A stretch of 64,000 nucleotides of DNA from Caulobacter sp. Root655. GTDB taxonomy: Bacteria > Pseudomonadota > Alphaproteobacteria > Caulobacterales > Caulobacteraceae. Location: contig NZ_LMHC01000025.1 in the NCBI RefSeq assembly GCF_001427665.1, positions 62,001-126,000 of the forward strand. Reading direction: 5' to 3'. Both the position numbers and the translations under genes were made by a program. This document shows, in pieces, positions 23,950 to 33,104 of this stretch. Under the pieces are notes generated by a model. The model ran no database searches. It saw nothing but the letters and a program-made list of their open reading frames with translations, and was not told where the DNA came from. Positions within the stretch are counted from its first letter, which is position 1, and each line of letters starts with the position of its first letter.

Positions 23950-25935
23950 ATGTCGGCCAACATGCTCAAGAGCCGCGCGGCGCCGTGGGTTCTGGCCGTC
24001 GCGCTGGCGGCGGCGCCGGCCTGGGCCCTGGCCGGCGAACCGGCCTCGACCATGACGGCGGCCAGCCAGAAGGTCGTGGCCGACAGTCTGCCGTTCTCCG
24101 ACAAGCAGGACTTCGACTTCGCCGATCGCGGCTGGCTGGGCACCCGCGCCGACCCGCTGATCAAGCGCGCCGACGGCAAGGTGGCCTGGGACCTGTCGGC
24201 CTACGACTTCCTGAAGGGCGCGCCGCCGGCCACGGTCAATCCCAGCCTGTGGCGCCAGGCCCAGCTCCTTTCGCGCCACGGCCTCTACAAGGTGTCCGAC
24301 CGCGTCTGGCAGGTGCGGGGCTTCGACATCTCCAACGTCACCTTCATCCAGGGCGACACCGGCTGGATCGTCGTCGATCCGCTGACCACGGCCGAGACGG
24401 CGAAGGCGGCCTTCGAACTGGTCACCGAGACGCTGGGCGCGCGGCCGGTCAAGGCGGTGATCTACACCCACAGCCACAGCGACCACTTCGGCGGGGTGCG
24501 CGGCATCGTCGACCAGAAGGACGTCGAGACCGGCAAGATCGCCATCGTCGCGCCCGAAGGCTTCATGAAGGAAGTGGTCAGCGAGAACGTGCTGGCCGGG
24601 AACGCCATGAGCCGCCGGGCCCAGTACCAGTTCGGCTTGTTGCTGCCGCCCGGCCTGGAGGGCCAGGTCAGCGCCGGCATCGGCCAGGGCGTCGCCAAGG
24701 GTTCGATCACCCTGATCCCGCCGACCCAGTCGATCGACCACACCGGCCAGGAGCTGACCCTGGACGGGCTGAAGATCCGCTTCCAGTACACGCCCAACAC
24801 CGAAGCACCGGCCGAGATGAACCTGTTCATGCCGGACCTGAAGACCCTGCTGGTGGCCGAGAACGCCACGGTGACCATGCACAACGTGCTGACCCCGCGC
24901 GGCGCCCTGGTGCGCGACAGCAAGGCCTGGGCCGACAGCCTGACGCAGACCCTCAACCTGTTCGGCGACCAGTCCGACGTGATGGTCGCCAGCCACGGCT
25001 GGCCGCGTTTCGGTCGCGATACGCTGAAGACCTTCCTGGCCGACAACCGCGACGCCTACAAATACCTGCACGACCAGTCGGTGCGGATGATGAACCTGGG
25101 CATGACCGGCGACGAGATCGCCGCGACCATCCAGCTGCCGCCCAGCCTGGCCAAGGACTGGTACAACCGCGGCTATTACGGGAGCATGAGCTTCAACAGC
25201 CGGGCGGTCTATCAGCGCTACATGGGCTGGTACGACGCCAATCCCGTCCACCTGGCGCCGCGGCCGCCGGCCCAGACCGGCGCCCGCTATGTCGAGGCGA
25301 TGGGCGGGGCGGCGCATGTGCGCGAGATGGCCAAGGCGGCGGCGGGGAAGGGCGACTACGCCTGGGCCGCCGCCCTGCTCGACCACCTGGTGATGTCCGA
25401 TCCGGCCGACACGGCGGCCAAGACGCAGCTGGCGGCGGCCTACGATCAGTTGGGCTACCAGACCGAGAACGCCATCTGGCGCAACATGTACCTGACGGCG
25501 GCCGACGAACTGCGCGGCGGAATCCGCAAGTTCCCGCCGTCGCCCGCGCCGCTCGACATGTTGCAGGGCCTGCCCAGCGAGATGATCTTCGACGTCCTGG
25601 CCATCCGCCTGAACGCCGACAAGGTCGGCGACGCGCACCTGAAGCTGGCCTTCGTCTTCCCCGAGCGCGACGAGCGGTTCGTGGTCGAGGTGCGCAACCG
25701 GGTGCTGGTGGCGCAGCGTTCCCCAAAGGGGCAAGGGAGGAGCGAGCCGGTGGACGCGACGCTCACGGTGGCCCGGCCGGTGTTCCTCGACTCGCTGTTC
25801 AGGGGCACGCCCCTGGCGGCCAAGGTCGTTTCGGGGGAGGCCAAGCTGGAGGGCGATCGCGCCGCCATGGGCCGCCTGGCGGGGTGGTTTGACGCTTTCA
25901 CCAGCGATTTCCCGATCGTGACCCGCCCCAAATAG
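23950..25935 (+). CDS. Alkyl sulfatase, SdsA1/BDS1-like metallo-beta-lactamase
   Basis: The 661-residue product has a signal peptide (MSANMLKSRAAPWVLAVALAAAPAWALA) and the zinc motif HSHSDHFGG at about residues 178-186, followed by more His/Glu ligands (NTEAPAEMNLFMPDL, ASHGWPRFG), then an SCP2-like C-terminal domain (LGYQTENAIWRN, VRNRVLVAQ). This is the layout of class III alkylsulfatases that hydrolyse SDS-like alkyl sulfates to alcohol and sulfate, in the periplasm. The ATG at 23950 has GGGAG eight bases upstream; an earlier in-frame ATG at 23929 lacks an RBS. Regulated by the divergent TetR gene. Confidence 0.92.
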   Translation: MSANMLKSRAAPWVLAVALAAAPAWALAGEPASTMTAASQKVVADSLPFSDKQDFDFADRGWLGTRADPLIKRADGKVAWDLSAYDFLKGAPPATVNPSLWRQAQLLSRHGLYKVSDRVWQVRGFDISNVTFIQGDTGWIVVDPLTTAETAKAAFELVTETLGARPVKAVIYTHSHSDHFGGVRGIVDQKDVETGKIAIVAPEGFMKEVVSENVLAGNAMSRRAQYQFGLLLPPGLEGQVSAGIGQGVAKGSITLIPPTQSIDHTGQELTLDGLKIRFQYTPNTEAPAEMNLFMPDLKTLLVAENATVTMHNVLTPRGALVRDSKAWADSLTQTLNLFGDQSDVMVASHGWPRFGRDTLKTFLADNRDAYKYLHDQSVRMMNLGMTGDEIAATIQLPPSLAKDWYNRGYYGSMSFNSRAVYQRYMGWYDANPVHLAPRPPAQTGARYVEAMGGAAHVREMAKAAAGKGDYAWAAALLDHLVMSDPADTAAKTQLAAAYDQLGYQTENAIWRNMYLTAADELRGGIRKFPPSPAPLDMLQGLPSEMIFDVLAIRLNADKVGDAHLKLAFVFPERDERFVVEVRNRVLVAQRSPKGQGRSEPVDATLTVARPVFLDSLFRGTPLAAKVVSGEAKLEGDRAAMGRLAGWFDAFTSDFPIVTRPK

Positions 25936-26030
25936 GGTGGGTTCTGGAAGGAACTTGCTCTGTGTGCGGCCAATCGCGCGAAAAGAGCAAAATGCTTGCT
26001 GGATTCCGGGTCGCTGTGTAGAAAGCAACC

Positions 26031-26087
26031 ATGAACGTCGCGCGCCAACTGCTTTCGCTTCGGCTTACCACCCCCTGGGCGCTCTAG
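26031..26087 (+). CDS. Candidate leucine-rich leader peptide of leuA
   Basis: An ATG at 26031 opens an 18-codon frame, MNVARQLLSLRLTTPWAL, ending in TAG at 26085. Five of 18 residues are leucine, encoded CTG, CTT, CTT, CTT, CTC; CTT is a rare choice in such a GC-rich genome. It precedes leuA by 86 bases. This is the composition and position expected of an attenuation leader for a leucine-biosynthesis gene. The downstream GGGGC/GCCCC and other GC-rich pairings could form alternative hairpins, but I see no clear T-run terminator. The ribosome-binding site is weak (GAAAG). Confidence 0.5.
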   Translation: MNVARQLLSLRLTTPWAL

Positions 26088-26173
26088 GGGCCGCGCTTCG
26101 TCGTGGCCGGGCGCGCAGGGGATAACCGACCCGCAGCCGCCCCGCACGCAGACACCTTCCGACGAGTAGCTCC

Positions 26174-27760
26174 ATGACCCCCCCGACTTCTGGCGTATCG
26201 CCCGGCGCTTTCGACAAGCGCGACAACGTCGTCATTTTCGACACCACCATGCGCGACGGCGAACAATCGCCCGGCGCCTCGATGTCGCATGACGAGAAGC
26301 TGGAACTGGCCAAGATCCTCGAGGAGATGGGGGTCGACGTCATCGAGGCCGGCTTCCCGATCGCCTCGAACGGCGACTTCGAGGCGGTCCGCGAGATCGC
26401 CAAGATCGTCAAGAACTCCACCATCGCCGGCCTGTGCCGCGCCCATCAGGTCGACATCGACCGTTGCGCCGAGGCCCTGAAGGGCACGCAGCGCGGCCGC
26501 ATCCACGTGGTCATCGCCACCAGCGACCTGCACATGAAGCACAAGCTGCAGATGGAGCCCGACGCGGTGATCGACGTGATCGCCCGCTCGGTGACCCACG
26601 CCCGCAACCTGCGCGACGACGTCGAATGGTCGGCCGAGGACGCCACCCGCAGCGATCGTCAGTTCCTGCGCCGCGCCATCGAGACGGCGATCAAGGCCGG
26701 GGCCACGACGATCAACCTGCCCGACACCGTCGGCTATACCTATCCGTCGGAATATGCCGACCTGTTCAGCTGGATGACCCAGAACGTCGAGGGCGCCGAC
26801 AAGGTGATCTTCTCGACCCACTGCCACAACGACCTGGGCCTGGCCGTGGCCAACAGCCTGGCCGGCGTGCAGGGCGGGGCGCGCCAGATCGAGTGCGCGA
26901 TCAACGGCCTGGGCGAGCGGGCCGGCAACGCGGCGCTGGAAGAGATCGTCATGGCCCTGAAGGTGCGGGCCGACAAGCTGCCCTTCCAGACCGGCATCGA
27001 CACCACCCACATCACCCGCGCCAGCCGCTACGTCTCGGCCATCACCGGTTTCCCGGTGCAGTACAACAAGGCCATCGTCGGCAAGAACGCCTTCGCGCAC
27101 GAGAGCGGCATCCACCAGGACGGGATGCTGAAGAACCGCGAGACCTACGAGATCATGACCCCGGAATCGGTCGGCCAGGCGCCGTCCAGCCTGGTCATGG
27201 GCAAGCACTCGGGCAGCCACGCCTTCCGCGCCAAGCTGAAGGACCTGGGCTACGAGCTGGGCCAGAACGCCCTGAAGGAGGCCTTCGGCCGTTTCAAGGA
27301 CCTGGCCGACCGCAAGAAGCACGTCTATGACGACGACATCATCGCCCTGGTCGACGACGCCCTGGCGCGCGGGTCGGAGCGCATCCGCGTCCAGCGCCTG
27401 CGGGTGGTGGCCGGCACCGACGGCCAGTCGGCCGAGCTGACCCTGGAAGTCGACGGCGAGATCAAGACCTCGGAAGCCTCCGGCGACGGTCCGGTCGACG
27501 CGGTGTTCAACGCCATCCAGCAGATCGTGCCGCACGACGCCGCCCTGCGCCTGTTCCAGGTGCACGCGGTCACCGAAGGCACCGACGCCCAGGCCCAGGT
27601 CTCGGTCCGCCTCGAGGAGGATGGCCGCATCGCCACCGGCCAGGCCGCCGACACCGACACCCTGACCGCCTCGGCCAAGGCCTATGTCAACGCCCTGAAC
27701 AACCTCATGGCGCGCAAGGAAAAGAGCCGACCGGAAGCAGCGATCGCCAGCGGGTTTTAA
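26174..27760 (+). CDS. leuA: 2-isopropylmalate synthase
   Basis: The 528-residue product is the first committed enzyme of leucine synthesis, condensing acetyl-CoA with 2-oxoisovalerate. The catalytic TIM barrel carries the divalent-metal/catalytic motif DTTMRDGEQSPGA at about residues 24-36 and STHCHNDLGLAVANS at about 215-229. The C-terminal regulatory LeuA domain (ERIRVQRLRVVAGTDGQSAELTLEVDG...) gives leucine feedback inhibition. The length is typical of the bacterial form. It is a single gene with a candidate leader peptide and a repeat after its stop. Confidence 0.97.
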   Translation: MTPPTSGVSPGAFDKRDNVVIFDTTMRDGEQSPGASMSHDEKLELAKILEEMGVDVIEAGFPIASNGDFEAVREIAKIVKNSTIAGLCRAHQVDIDRCAEALKGTQRGRIHVVIATSDLHMKHKLQMEPDAVIDVIARSVTHARNLRDDVEWSAEDATRSDRQFLRRAIETAIKAGATTINLPDTVGYTYPSEYADLFSWMTQNVEGADKVIFSTHCHNDLGLAVANSLAGVQGGARQIECAINGLGERAGNAALEEIVMALKVRADKLPFQTGIDTTHITRASRYVSAITGFPVQYNKAIVGKNAFAHESGIHQDGMLKNRETYEIMTPESVGQAPSSLVMGKHSGSHAFRAKLKDLGYELGQNALKEAFGRFKDLADRKKHVYDDDIIALVDDALARGSERIRVQRLRVVAGTDGQSAELTLEVDGEIKTSEASGDGPVDAVFNAIQQIVPHDAALRLFQVHAVTEGTDAQAQVSVRLEEDGRIATGQAADTDTLTASAKAYVNALNNLMARKEKSRPEAAIASGF

Positions 27761-27774
27761 GCTCGGGTCAGCAT

Positions 27775-27896
27775 CCCAAACGGTTGTCATCCCGGAAGCC
27801 TCGCAGAGGCTGTCCGGGACCCAGGGGCCGGCGCAATGCGGTGGTCCTGGGTCCCGGCTCTTCGCTTCGCTACGGCCGGGATGACAACTGTTTGGG
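27775..27896. repeat. Dispersed inverted repeat, family C, copy 1
   Basis: Arms CCCAAACGGTTGTCATCCCGG and CCGGGATGACAACTGTTTGGG enclose inner complementary parts (TCCGGGACCCAGG with CCTGGGTCCCGG). The GTCATCCCGG and CCGGGATGAC ends recur at 38736-38886 and 48723-48822. It lies between convergent leuA and the 27911 gene. Confidence 0.85.
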
Positions 27897-27910
27897 CTGG
27901 CTGTGAGACC

Positions 27911-28384
27911 CTAAGCCGCCGCCCGCTTCGAAAACGGCCGCGTCGCCAGCAGTTCCGCCGACAACTCCGCCTGCGCCTCGACTTCCAGCCCCAGCGCCCG
28001 CAGGTCCTCGCACAACGTCCGGCGCGGCTCCTGGTCGAGGAACGCCCCGGCGTCGATGACCAGCGCGCCGCCTGGGCGCAGCATGGTCAGGGTCGAGGCC
28101 GCGGCGGCGCGGGCGTCGGGGACGGTGGAGCAGCCGACGATCAGCAGCACGTCGCTCTGTTCGTCGGCGGCCCGGCAGGTGGCCCGGCGGGCGGCTTCTA
28201 CCCGGTCATAACCCTTGCGCCACAGCACGCTCATCGCCTCGCCCGCGTCGGGTCCGGTCACCGCCACGAAACACAGCGGCGTGGCCTCGGCGAGGGTAAG
28301 CATGCGCTCGAGGGTGCGGGAGATCCCGTCGGTCGGAACGCCGAGCAGGAACTGCGCGGCCTGACGGAACGGATGGGACGACAT
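27911..28384 (-). CDS. Hypothetical protein with methyltransferase-like C-terminus
   Basis: The 157-residue product has DVLLIVGCSTVPDARAAAASTLTMLRPGGALVIDAGAF, which resembles the second half of a Rossmann SAM-dependent methyltransferase, but the N-terminal half lacks the expected glycine-rich SAM loop (it reads PLCFVAVTGPDAGEAMSV). It could be a degenerate or accessory form. Convergent with leuA. A putative methyltransferase gene starts divergently at 28511, so the two may have related roles, but no functional assignment is supported. Confidence 0.6.
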   Translation of the reverse strand: MSSHPFRQAAQFLLGVPTDGISRTLERMLTLAEATPLCFVAVTGPDAGEAMSVLWRKGYDRVEAARRATCRAADEQSDVLLIVGCSTVPDARAAAASTLTMLRPGGALVIDAGAFLDQEPRRTLCEDLRALGLEVEAQAELSAELLATRPFSKRAAA

Positions 28385-28510
28385 GGTCGAAACCTCTGAC
28401 TGGTCGAGCCCGTCACCGGACGAGCCGACCGCCAGGGTGTGCGCCTTCGGGGCCTAAGGCCTCTATTCGGATTGGGGCCGTCCGCATAAGGGCGGCATAA
28501 GGATCAGCCG

Positions 28511-29092
28511 ATGCTGGACGACGACAAGACAGCGACACCGCCGGTCTGGCGCGAGATCGACGCCCGCTCGCGCGCCCTCGGCTTCGACATGCCGTCGGAG
28601 GCGGGGACGGGGGCCATGCTGCGGCTGCTGGCGGCTTCCAAGCCCTCCGGCCGCCTGCTGGAGCTCGGGACGGGCACGGGCCTGGCCACCGCCTGGCTGC
28701 TGGACGGCATGGGGCCGGGGGCGACCTTGGTCAGCCTGGACAACGATGCGCGCGTCCAGGCCGTGGCCCGCGCGGCGCTCGACGATGACTCGCGCGTGAC
28801 CTTCGTGGCCGGCGACGGCCTCGACTACGTTCGGAGCCAGGCGCCGGCCAGTTTCGACCTGATCTTCGCCGACGCGTGGCCGGGCAAGTACGACGGGCTG
28901 GACGAGACCCTGGCGCTGCTGCGTCCCGGCGGACTCTATGTGGTCGACGACATGTCGCGACAGCCCAACTGGCCGGAAGGCCACCAGCCCCGCGTCGACG
29001 TCCTGACGGCGCGGCTGAAATCCCATCCCGACCTCGCGACCGTGGCCCTGGACTGGGCGTCGGGACTGGTCATCGTGGCGAGACGGCCATGA
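28511..29092 (+). CDS. Class I SAM-dependent methyltransferase
   Basis: The 193-residue product has the SAM loop LLELGTGTGLATAWL at about residues 48-62, then TLVSLDNDAR and FDLIFADAWPGKYDG, matching O-methyltransferase-like class I enzymes. The C-terminal part LLRPGGLYVVDDMSRQPNWPEG is characteristic of small cytosolic methyltransferases of the OMT-3 type. Its TGA overlaps the ATG of the DMT transporter (ATGA at 29089), so the two genes are coupled. The substrate cannot be read from the sequence. Confidence 0.85.
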   Translation: MLDDDKTATPPVWREIDARSRALGFDMPSEAGTGAMLRLLAASKPSGRLLELGTGTGLATAWLLDGMGPGATLVSLDNDARVQAVARAALDDDSRVTFVAGDGLDYVRSQAPASFDLIFADAWPGKYDGLDETLALLRPGGLYVVDDMSRQPNWPEGHQPRVDVLTARLKSHPDLATVALDWASGLVIVARRP

Positions 29093-29967
29093 TCTGGATT
29101 CCCATCACTGTCGCCGCCGCCGCCTTCCAGGTGGCCCGCAACGCCGCCCAGCGCTCGGTGATGGGCGGGGCGGGGCCGTGGGGCGCGACCCTGGTGCGGT
29201 TCCTGTTCGGCCTGCCGTTCGCCACCCTGTTCGCCGGCGTCGCCTGGGCGGTGACGCCCGGCGCCGCGGCGCACGCGACGCCCGGGTTCTGGCTGGCCTG
29301 CCTGGCGGGCGCGGCCTTGCAGATCGGCGCCACCGCGGCCCTGCTGACCGCCATGCACCGCTCGTCCTTCGCCCTGGGCACCGCCCTGCAACAGAGCGGC
29401 CTGCCGTTCGCCCTGGTCTGGGGCGCGCTGCTGTTCGGCGACAAGGTCTCGGCCGTGACCTGGATCGGCGGCCTGATCGCCACGCTCGGGCTGGCGGCCC
29501 TGACTTGGCCGCGCGGCGGGCCGCCGATGCGACGGGGCGCGGTCCTGGCCGGGCTGGGCTCGGGCGCGGCCTTCGCCCTGTGCGCCAACTGCTTCCGCCA
29601 GGCGTCCCTGGCCTTCGACCCGGCCCATCCGGCGGTCTCGGCGCTGGTCACGGTGATGGTGGTCCAGGCCATCCAGACCGTGGTCCTGACGGCGTTCCTG
29701 GCGGCGCGCAATCCCGACGCCCTGGCCGAGGTGGTCAAGGCCTGGCGGCGGTCGCTGGGCGCGGGCTTCTGCGGCGCGGCGGCTTCGGGCCTGTGGTTCA
29801 CCGCCATGGCGCTGAGCCCGGTTGGGCCGGTGCGGGCGGTGGGGGTGGTCGAGATGCCGATGGCCGCCCTGGCCGGACGGCGGCTGTTCGCCGAGCGTAT
29901 GACCGCTTCGCAGATGATCTTCGGCCTGGTCACGGCGGTCGGCGTGGTCATGGCCGCGCTCGGCTAG
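29089..29967 (+). CDS. DMT-superfamily (EamA-like) transporter
   Basis: The 292-residue product has about ten hydrophobic helices arranged as two repeats, typical of EamA transporters (e.g. ATLVRFLFGLPFATLFAGV, WIGGLIATLGLAALTW, FGLVTAVGVVMAALG). The segment AVGVVEMPMAALAGRRLFAERMTASQ matches the last-helix EamA pattern. It would be an inner-membrane exporter of small metabolites or a homologue with unknown cargo. The start overlaps the methyltransferase stop by four bases. Confidence 0.85.
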   Translation: MIWIPITVAAAAFQVARNAAQRSVMGGAGPWGATLVRFLFGLPFATLFAGVAWAVTPGAAAHATPGFWLACLAGAALQIGATAALLTAMHRSSFALGTALQQSGLPFALVWGALLFGDKVSAVTWIGGLIATLGLAALTWPRGGPPMRRGAVLAGLGSGAAFALCANCFRQASLAFDPAHPAVSALVTVMVVQAIQTVVLTAFLAARNPDALAEVVKAWRRSLGAGFCGAAASGLWFTAMALSPVGPVRAVGVVEMPMAALAGRRLFAERMTASQMIFGLVTAVGVVMAALG

Positions 29968-30341
29968 AAATCGCCATGTTTCTGGGATGAAACCTCCCGC
30001 GCCGCCGTTCTGCGAAAACAGGTGAGCAAGGCCTGCTAATAGACCTTGAAATCAACGCTTTCGCAGGGCAAACGGGCGACGTCGGCGCGCTTTGTGGCAG
30101 TCAGACGACGGCGCGGCGGGAGCTCGCGCTCCCGTCGTGCGGCAGGCGCTCGTCAATGGGACAAAGCCCGTAATCGCGGGAATCATGTTGTCCTCGTTCG
30201 GAATTGAAGTAGGAGCCATCTTTTCCCTTCGCCTTCGGCGCAAACGCGCCGCAAATGGCTCTGCTTTCGCCTATCCGCCGCCTTCCTTCTTTTGACGACC
30301 CAGCCGCCTTCGCCCCCCTATCCCGTCAGTCAGGGCTTTCA
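29968..30341. other. Long untranslated region before mreB
   Basis: The 374 bases before the mreB ATG hold no convincing gene. A hairpin CGGGAGC-TCGC-GCTCCCG occupies 30117-30134 with an outer ACGAC/GTCGT pair (bulged), which could be a terminator for the transporter or a feature of the mreB leader. Pyrimidine-rich sequence (CTTCGCC, CCGCCTTCC) lies just before mreB. Open frames here have no RBS and are probably accidental. Confidence 0.4.
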
Positions 30342-31385
30342 ATGTTTTCTTCCCTCTTCGGCGTCATCTCCAACGACATCGCCATCGACCTGGGCACCGC
30401 CAACACCCTCATCTACATGAAGGGCAAGGGCATCGTGCTGAACGAACCGTCGGTGGTGGCGCTGCGCAATGTCGGCGGCCGCAAGATCGTTCACGCCGTC
30501 GGGATCGAGGCCAAGCAGATGCTGGGCCGCACGCCGGGCCACATGGAAGCCATCCGCCCGATGCGCGACGGAGTCATCGCCGACTTCGAAGTCGCCGAGG
30601 AGATGATCAAGTACTTCATCCGCAAGGTTCACAACCGCAAGGGCTTCGTGAACCCCAAGGTCATCGTCTGCGTGCCGTCGGGCGCCACCGCCGTGGAACG
30701 CCGCGCCATCAACGACAGCTGCCTCAACGCCTCGGCCCGCCGCGTGGGCCTGATCGACGAGCCGATGGCCGCGGCGATCGGCGCCGGCCTGCCCATCCAC
30801 GAGCCGACCGGCTCGATGGTCGTCGACATCGGCGGCGGCACCACCGAGGTGGCCGTGCTGTCGCTGTCGGGCATCGTCTATTCGCGCTCGGTGCGGGTCG
30901 GCGGCGACAAGATGGACGAGGCGATCATCAGCTACATGCGTCGCCACCATAACCTGCTGATCGGCGAAACCACCGCCGAGCGCATCAAGAAGGAAATCGG
31001 CACCGCCCGCGCCCCGGCCGACGGCGAAGGCCTGTCGATCGACGTCAAGGGCCGCGACCTGATGCAGGGCGTGCCGCGCGAAGTCCGCATCTCGGAAAAG
31101 CAAGCCGCCGACGCCCTGGCCGAACCGGTCGGGCAGATCGTCGAGGCCGTGAAGGTGGCTCTGGAAGCCACCCCGCCGGAACTGGCCAGCGACATCGCCG
31201 ACAAGGGCATCATGCTGACCGGCGGCGGCGCTCTGCTGCGCGGCCTGGACGCCGAGATCCGCGACCACACCGGCCTGCCGGTGACGGTGGCCGACGACCC
31301 GCTGTCGTGCGTGGCCCTGGGCTGCGGCAAGGTGCTCGAACATCCCAAGTGGATGAAGGGCGTGCTTGAGTCCACTCTCGCCTAA
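30342..31385 (+). CDS. mreB: Rod-shape-determining actin homologue MreB
   Basis: The 347-residue product is MreB at its exact usual length. It starts MFSSLFGVISNDIAIDLGTANTL, an N-terminal amphipathic helix then the phosphate-1 loop DLGTANT, and has the later ATP-binding parts VDIGGGTTEVAVLSL and GGGALLRGLD. It polymerises on the inner face of the membrane and directs elongasome synthesis. A longer in-frame start at 30255 was rejected since it precedes the conserved start. It opens the mreB-mreC-mreD-mrdA-rodA operon, with 45 bases before mreC. Confidence 0.98.
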   Translation: MFSSLFGVISNDIAIDLGTANTLIYMKGKGIVLNEPSVVALRNVGGRKIVHAVGIEAKQMLGRTPGHMEAIRPMRDGVIADFEVAEEMIKYFIRKVHNRKGFVNPKVIVCVPSGATAVERRAINDSCLNASARRVGLIDEPMAAAIGAGLPIHEPTGSMVVDIGGGTTEVAVLSLSGIVYSRSVRVGGDKMDEAIISYMRRHHNLLIGETTAERIKKEIGTARAPADGEGLSIDVKGRDLMQGVPREVRISEKQAADALAEPVGQIVEAVKVALEATPPELASDIADKGIMLTGGGALLRGLDAEIRDHTGLPVTVADDPLSCVALGCGKVLEHPKWMKGVLESTLA

Positions 31386-31430
31386 TCACTCACCTCTGAG
31401 TCGGCGCCCGGTGCGCCGGGAGAACAGCAC

Positions 31431-32588
31431 GTGCCCTTTCGCGAAGGTCCGCTGGGCGACCTGAAAGTGCCGCTCACCTGGACCGCGGCCGTGGCGTTGA
31501 TCGTCGCGGTCGTGATCGCGGTGGCGTTCCTGCTGGCCGACCGGCGCGAGACCCTCCAGCAACAGGCCTACGGCGTCACCCGTCAGACGGTCGACACGGT
31601 GTCCAAGCCGGTCAGCGGCGTGATCGCCGCGCCGGGCCGCTGGACGGGCCTGGGCGTCGATTTCGCCAGCAGCTACTTCTTCACCGCCTCCGAGAACCGC
31701 CGGCTGAAGGCCGAGCTCAAGGAGATGCGCGGCTATCGCGACCAGTACCTGGCCGAAGTCGACAAGAACGACCGCTACCGCTCGCTGCTGGGCCTGCGCA
31801 CCGATCCGCCGATCCCGATGGTCGCCGCCCGGGTGGTCAGCGACAGCCGGGGCCCGTTCGCCAACACCCGCCTGGCCGACGCCGGCGCCGAAAAGGGCGT
31901 GCTGGTCGGCAATCCGGTGATGAACGAGCGCGGCCTGGTCGGCCGCGTGGTCGGCGTCGCCAACGGGGCCAGCCGGGTGCTGCTGCTGACCGACATCGCC
32001 TCGCGTACGCCGGTGATGATCGACCGCACCAACGCCCGCGCCATCCTGACCGGCGACGGCGGTCCCAATCCCAAGCTGGAATATCTGCGCGGCGCCGATC
32101 CGATCAAGGAGGGCGACCGGGTCGTCACCTCGGGCGACGGCGGCGTGGTGCCGCGCGGCCTGCCGGTCGGCGCGGCGGTCAAGGGCCTGGACGGCCGCTG
32201 GCGCGTGGTGCTGTTCGCCGACGACACCGCCATCGACTATGTCCGCATCCTGCTGTTCAAGGACTTCGCCCAGCTGGCCGACCAGAAGGCGCTGCTGACC
32301 CGCAACCTGCCGCCGGTGACCACCGAGGACCCCAACGTCTCGATCCTGGGCCCCGCCGCTGGAGCCAAGCCGCCGCCGCCCGCCGCCGCCACGCCGACGA
32401 CCGCGCCCGCGACGACCGCGCCCAAGCCCGTCGCCCCGGCCGTGACCACGGCCGCGCCGAAACCCGCTACGCCCAAGCCCGCCACGCCCAAGCCCGCCAC
32501 GCCAAGGCCCGCGACCGCGCAGCCCAGGGCCGCCACGCCGCGCGCGACGGTCCCGACCGCGCCGCAACCGCCTGGAGGCGGCGTATGA
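31431..32588 (+). CDS. mreC: Rod-shape-determining protein MreC
   Basis: The 385-residue product starts at GTG 31431. It has a short cytoplasmic stretch, a transmembrane helix (WTAAVALIVAVVIAVAFLLA), a coiled-coil-like part (FFTASENRRLKAELKEMR), and the MreC beta-domains (RVVSDSRGPFANTRL, GNPVMNERGLVGRVVGV). The last 100 residues are a Pro/Ala/Thr-rich tail with KPATPKPATPKPAT tandem repeats. MreC is periplasmic and links MreB to the PBP2-RodA synthase. Its stop overlaps the mreD ATG by four bases. Confidence 0.93.
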   Translation: MPFREGPLGDLKVPLTWTAAVALIVAVVIAVAFLLADRRETLQQQAYGVTRQTVDTVSKPVSGVIAAPGRWTGLGVDFASSYFFTASENRRLKAELKEMRGYRDQYLAEVDKNDRYRSLLGLRTDPPIPMVAARVVSDSRGPFANTRLADAGAEKGVLVGNPVMNERGLVGRVVGVANGASRVLLLTDIASRTPVMIDRTNARAILTGDGGPNPKLEYLRGADPIKEGDRVVTSGDGGVVPRGLPVGAAVKGLDGRWRVVLFADDTAIDYVRILLFKDFAQLADQKALLTRNLPPVTTEDPNVSILGPAAGAKPPPPAAATPTTAPATTAPKPVAPAVTTAAPKPATPKPATPKPATPRPATAQPRAATPRATVPTAPQPPGGGV

Positions 32589-33100
32589 CCATGGGCGGCG
32601 CACGGCCTCTGCATCCCGGCCGTTGGCTGGGCGTGCCGCTGCTGATCAGCGTTCTGGCGACCGTCGTCTTCGCCGCGCCCATCCGCATCTACGGCCTGCA
32701 ACTTCCGGAGCCGGTGTTCGCCATGGTCCCGGCCTTCGCCTGGGCCCTGATCCGGCCGTCGATCCTGGCCCCGTTCGCCCTGCTGTTCCTGGGTCTGTTC
32801 CTGGACGTGTTCTGGGGCGGGGCGACCGGCCTGTGGGGCCTGTCGCTGCTGGTCGCCTACGCCACGGCCCTGGCTGGCCGCAACATGATGACCGGCCAGA
32901 GCCGGCCGATCATGTGGGCGTGGTTCAGCGGCGTGACCGGGGTGGCGATGATCGCCGGCTTCCTGTTCACGATGCTCGACAGCCTGGCCATGCCCAGCCT
33001 CCTGGCGGTGTTCTGGCAGTTCCTGGTCACCGCCCTGTTGTTCCCGTTCGCCCACCGGCTGATCGACCGGTTCGAGGACGCGGACGTCCGGTTCCGGTGA
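32585..33100 (+). CDS. mreD: Rod-shape-determining protein MreD
   Basis: The 171-residue product has five hydrophobic helices (VPLLISVLATVVFAAP, MVPAFAWALIRPSIL, LLFLGLFLDVFWGG, GVAMIAGFLFTM, LLAVFWQFLVTALLFPF), the normal MreD size. It is an inner-membrane partner of MreC in the elongasome. The ATG overlaps the mreC stop (ATGA) and mrdA begins four bases after the stop, so all are translationally coupled. Confidence 0.9.
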   Translation: MTMGGARPLHPGRWLGVPLLISVLATVVFAAPIRIYGLQLPEPVFAMVPAFAWALIRPSILAPFALLFLGLFLDVFWGGATGLWGLSLLVAYATALAGRNMMTGQSRPIMWAWFSGVTGVAMIAGFLFTMLDSLAMPSLLAVFWQFLVTALLFPFAHRLIDRFEDADVRFR

Positions 33101-33104
33101 CGCC

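Noticed and set aside
32461..32515. CRISPR-like short repeats
   Set aside because: The units are tandem, coding (KPATP) and without spacers.
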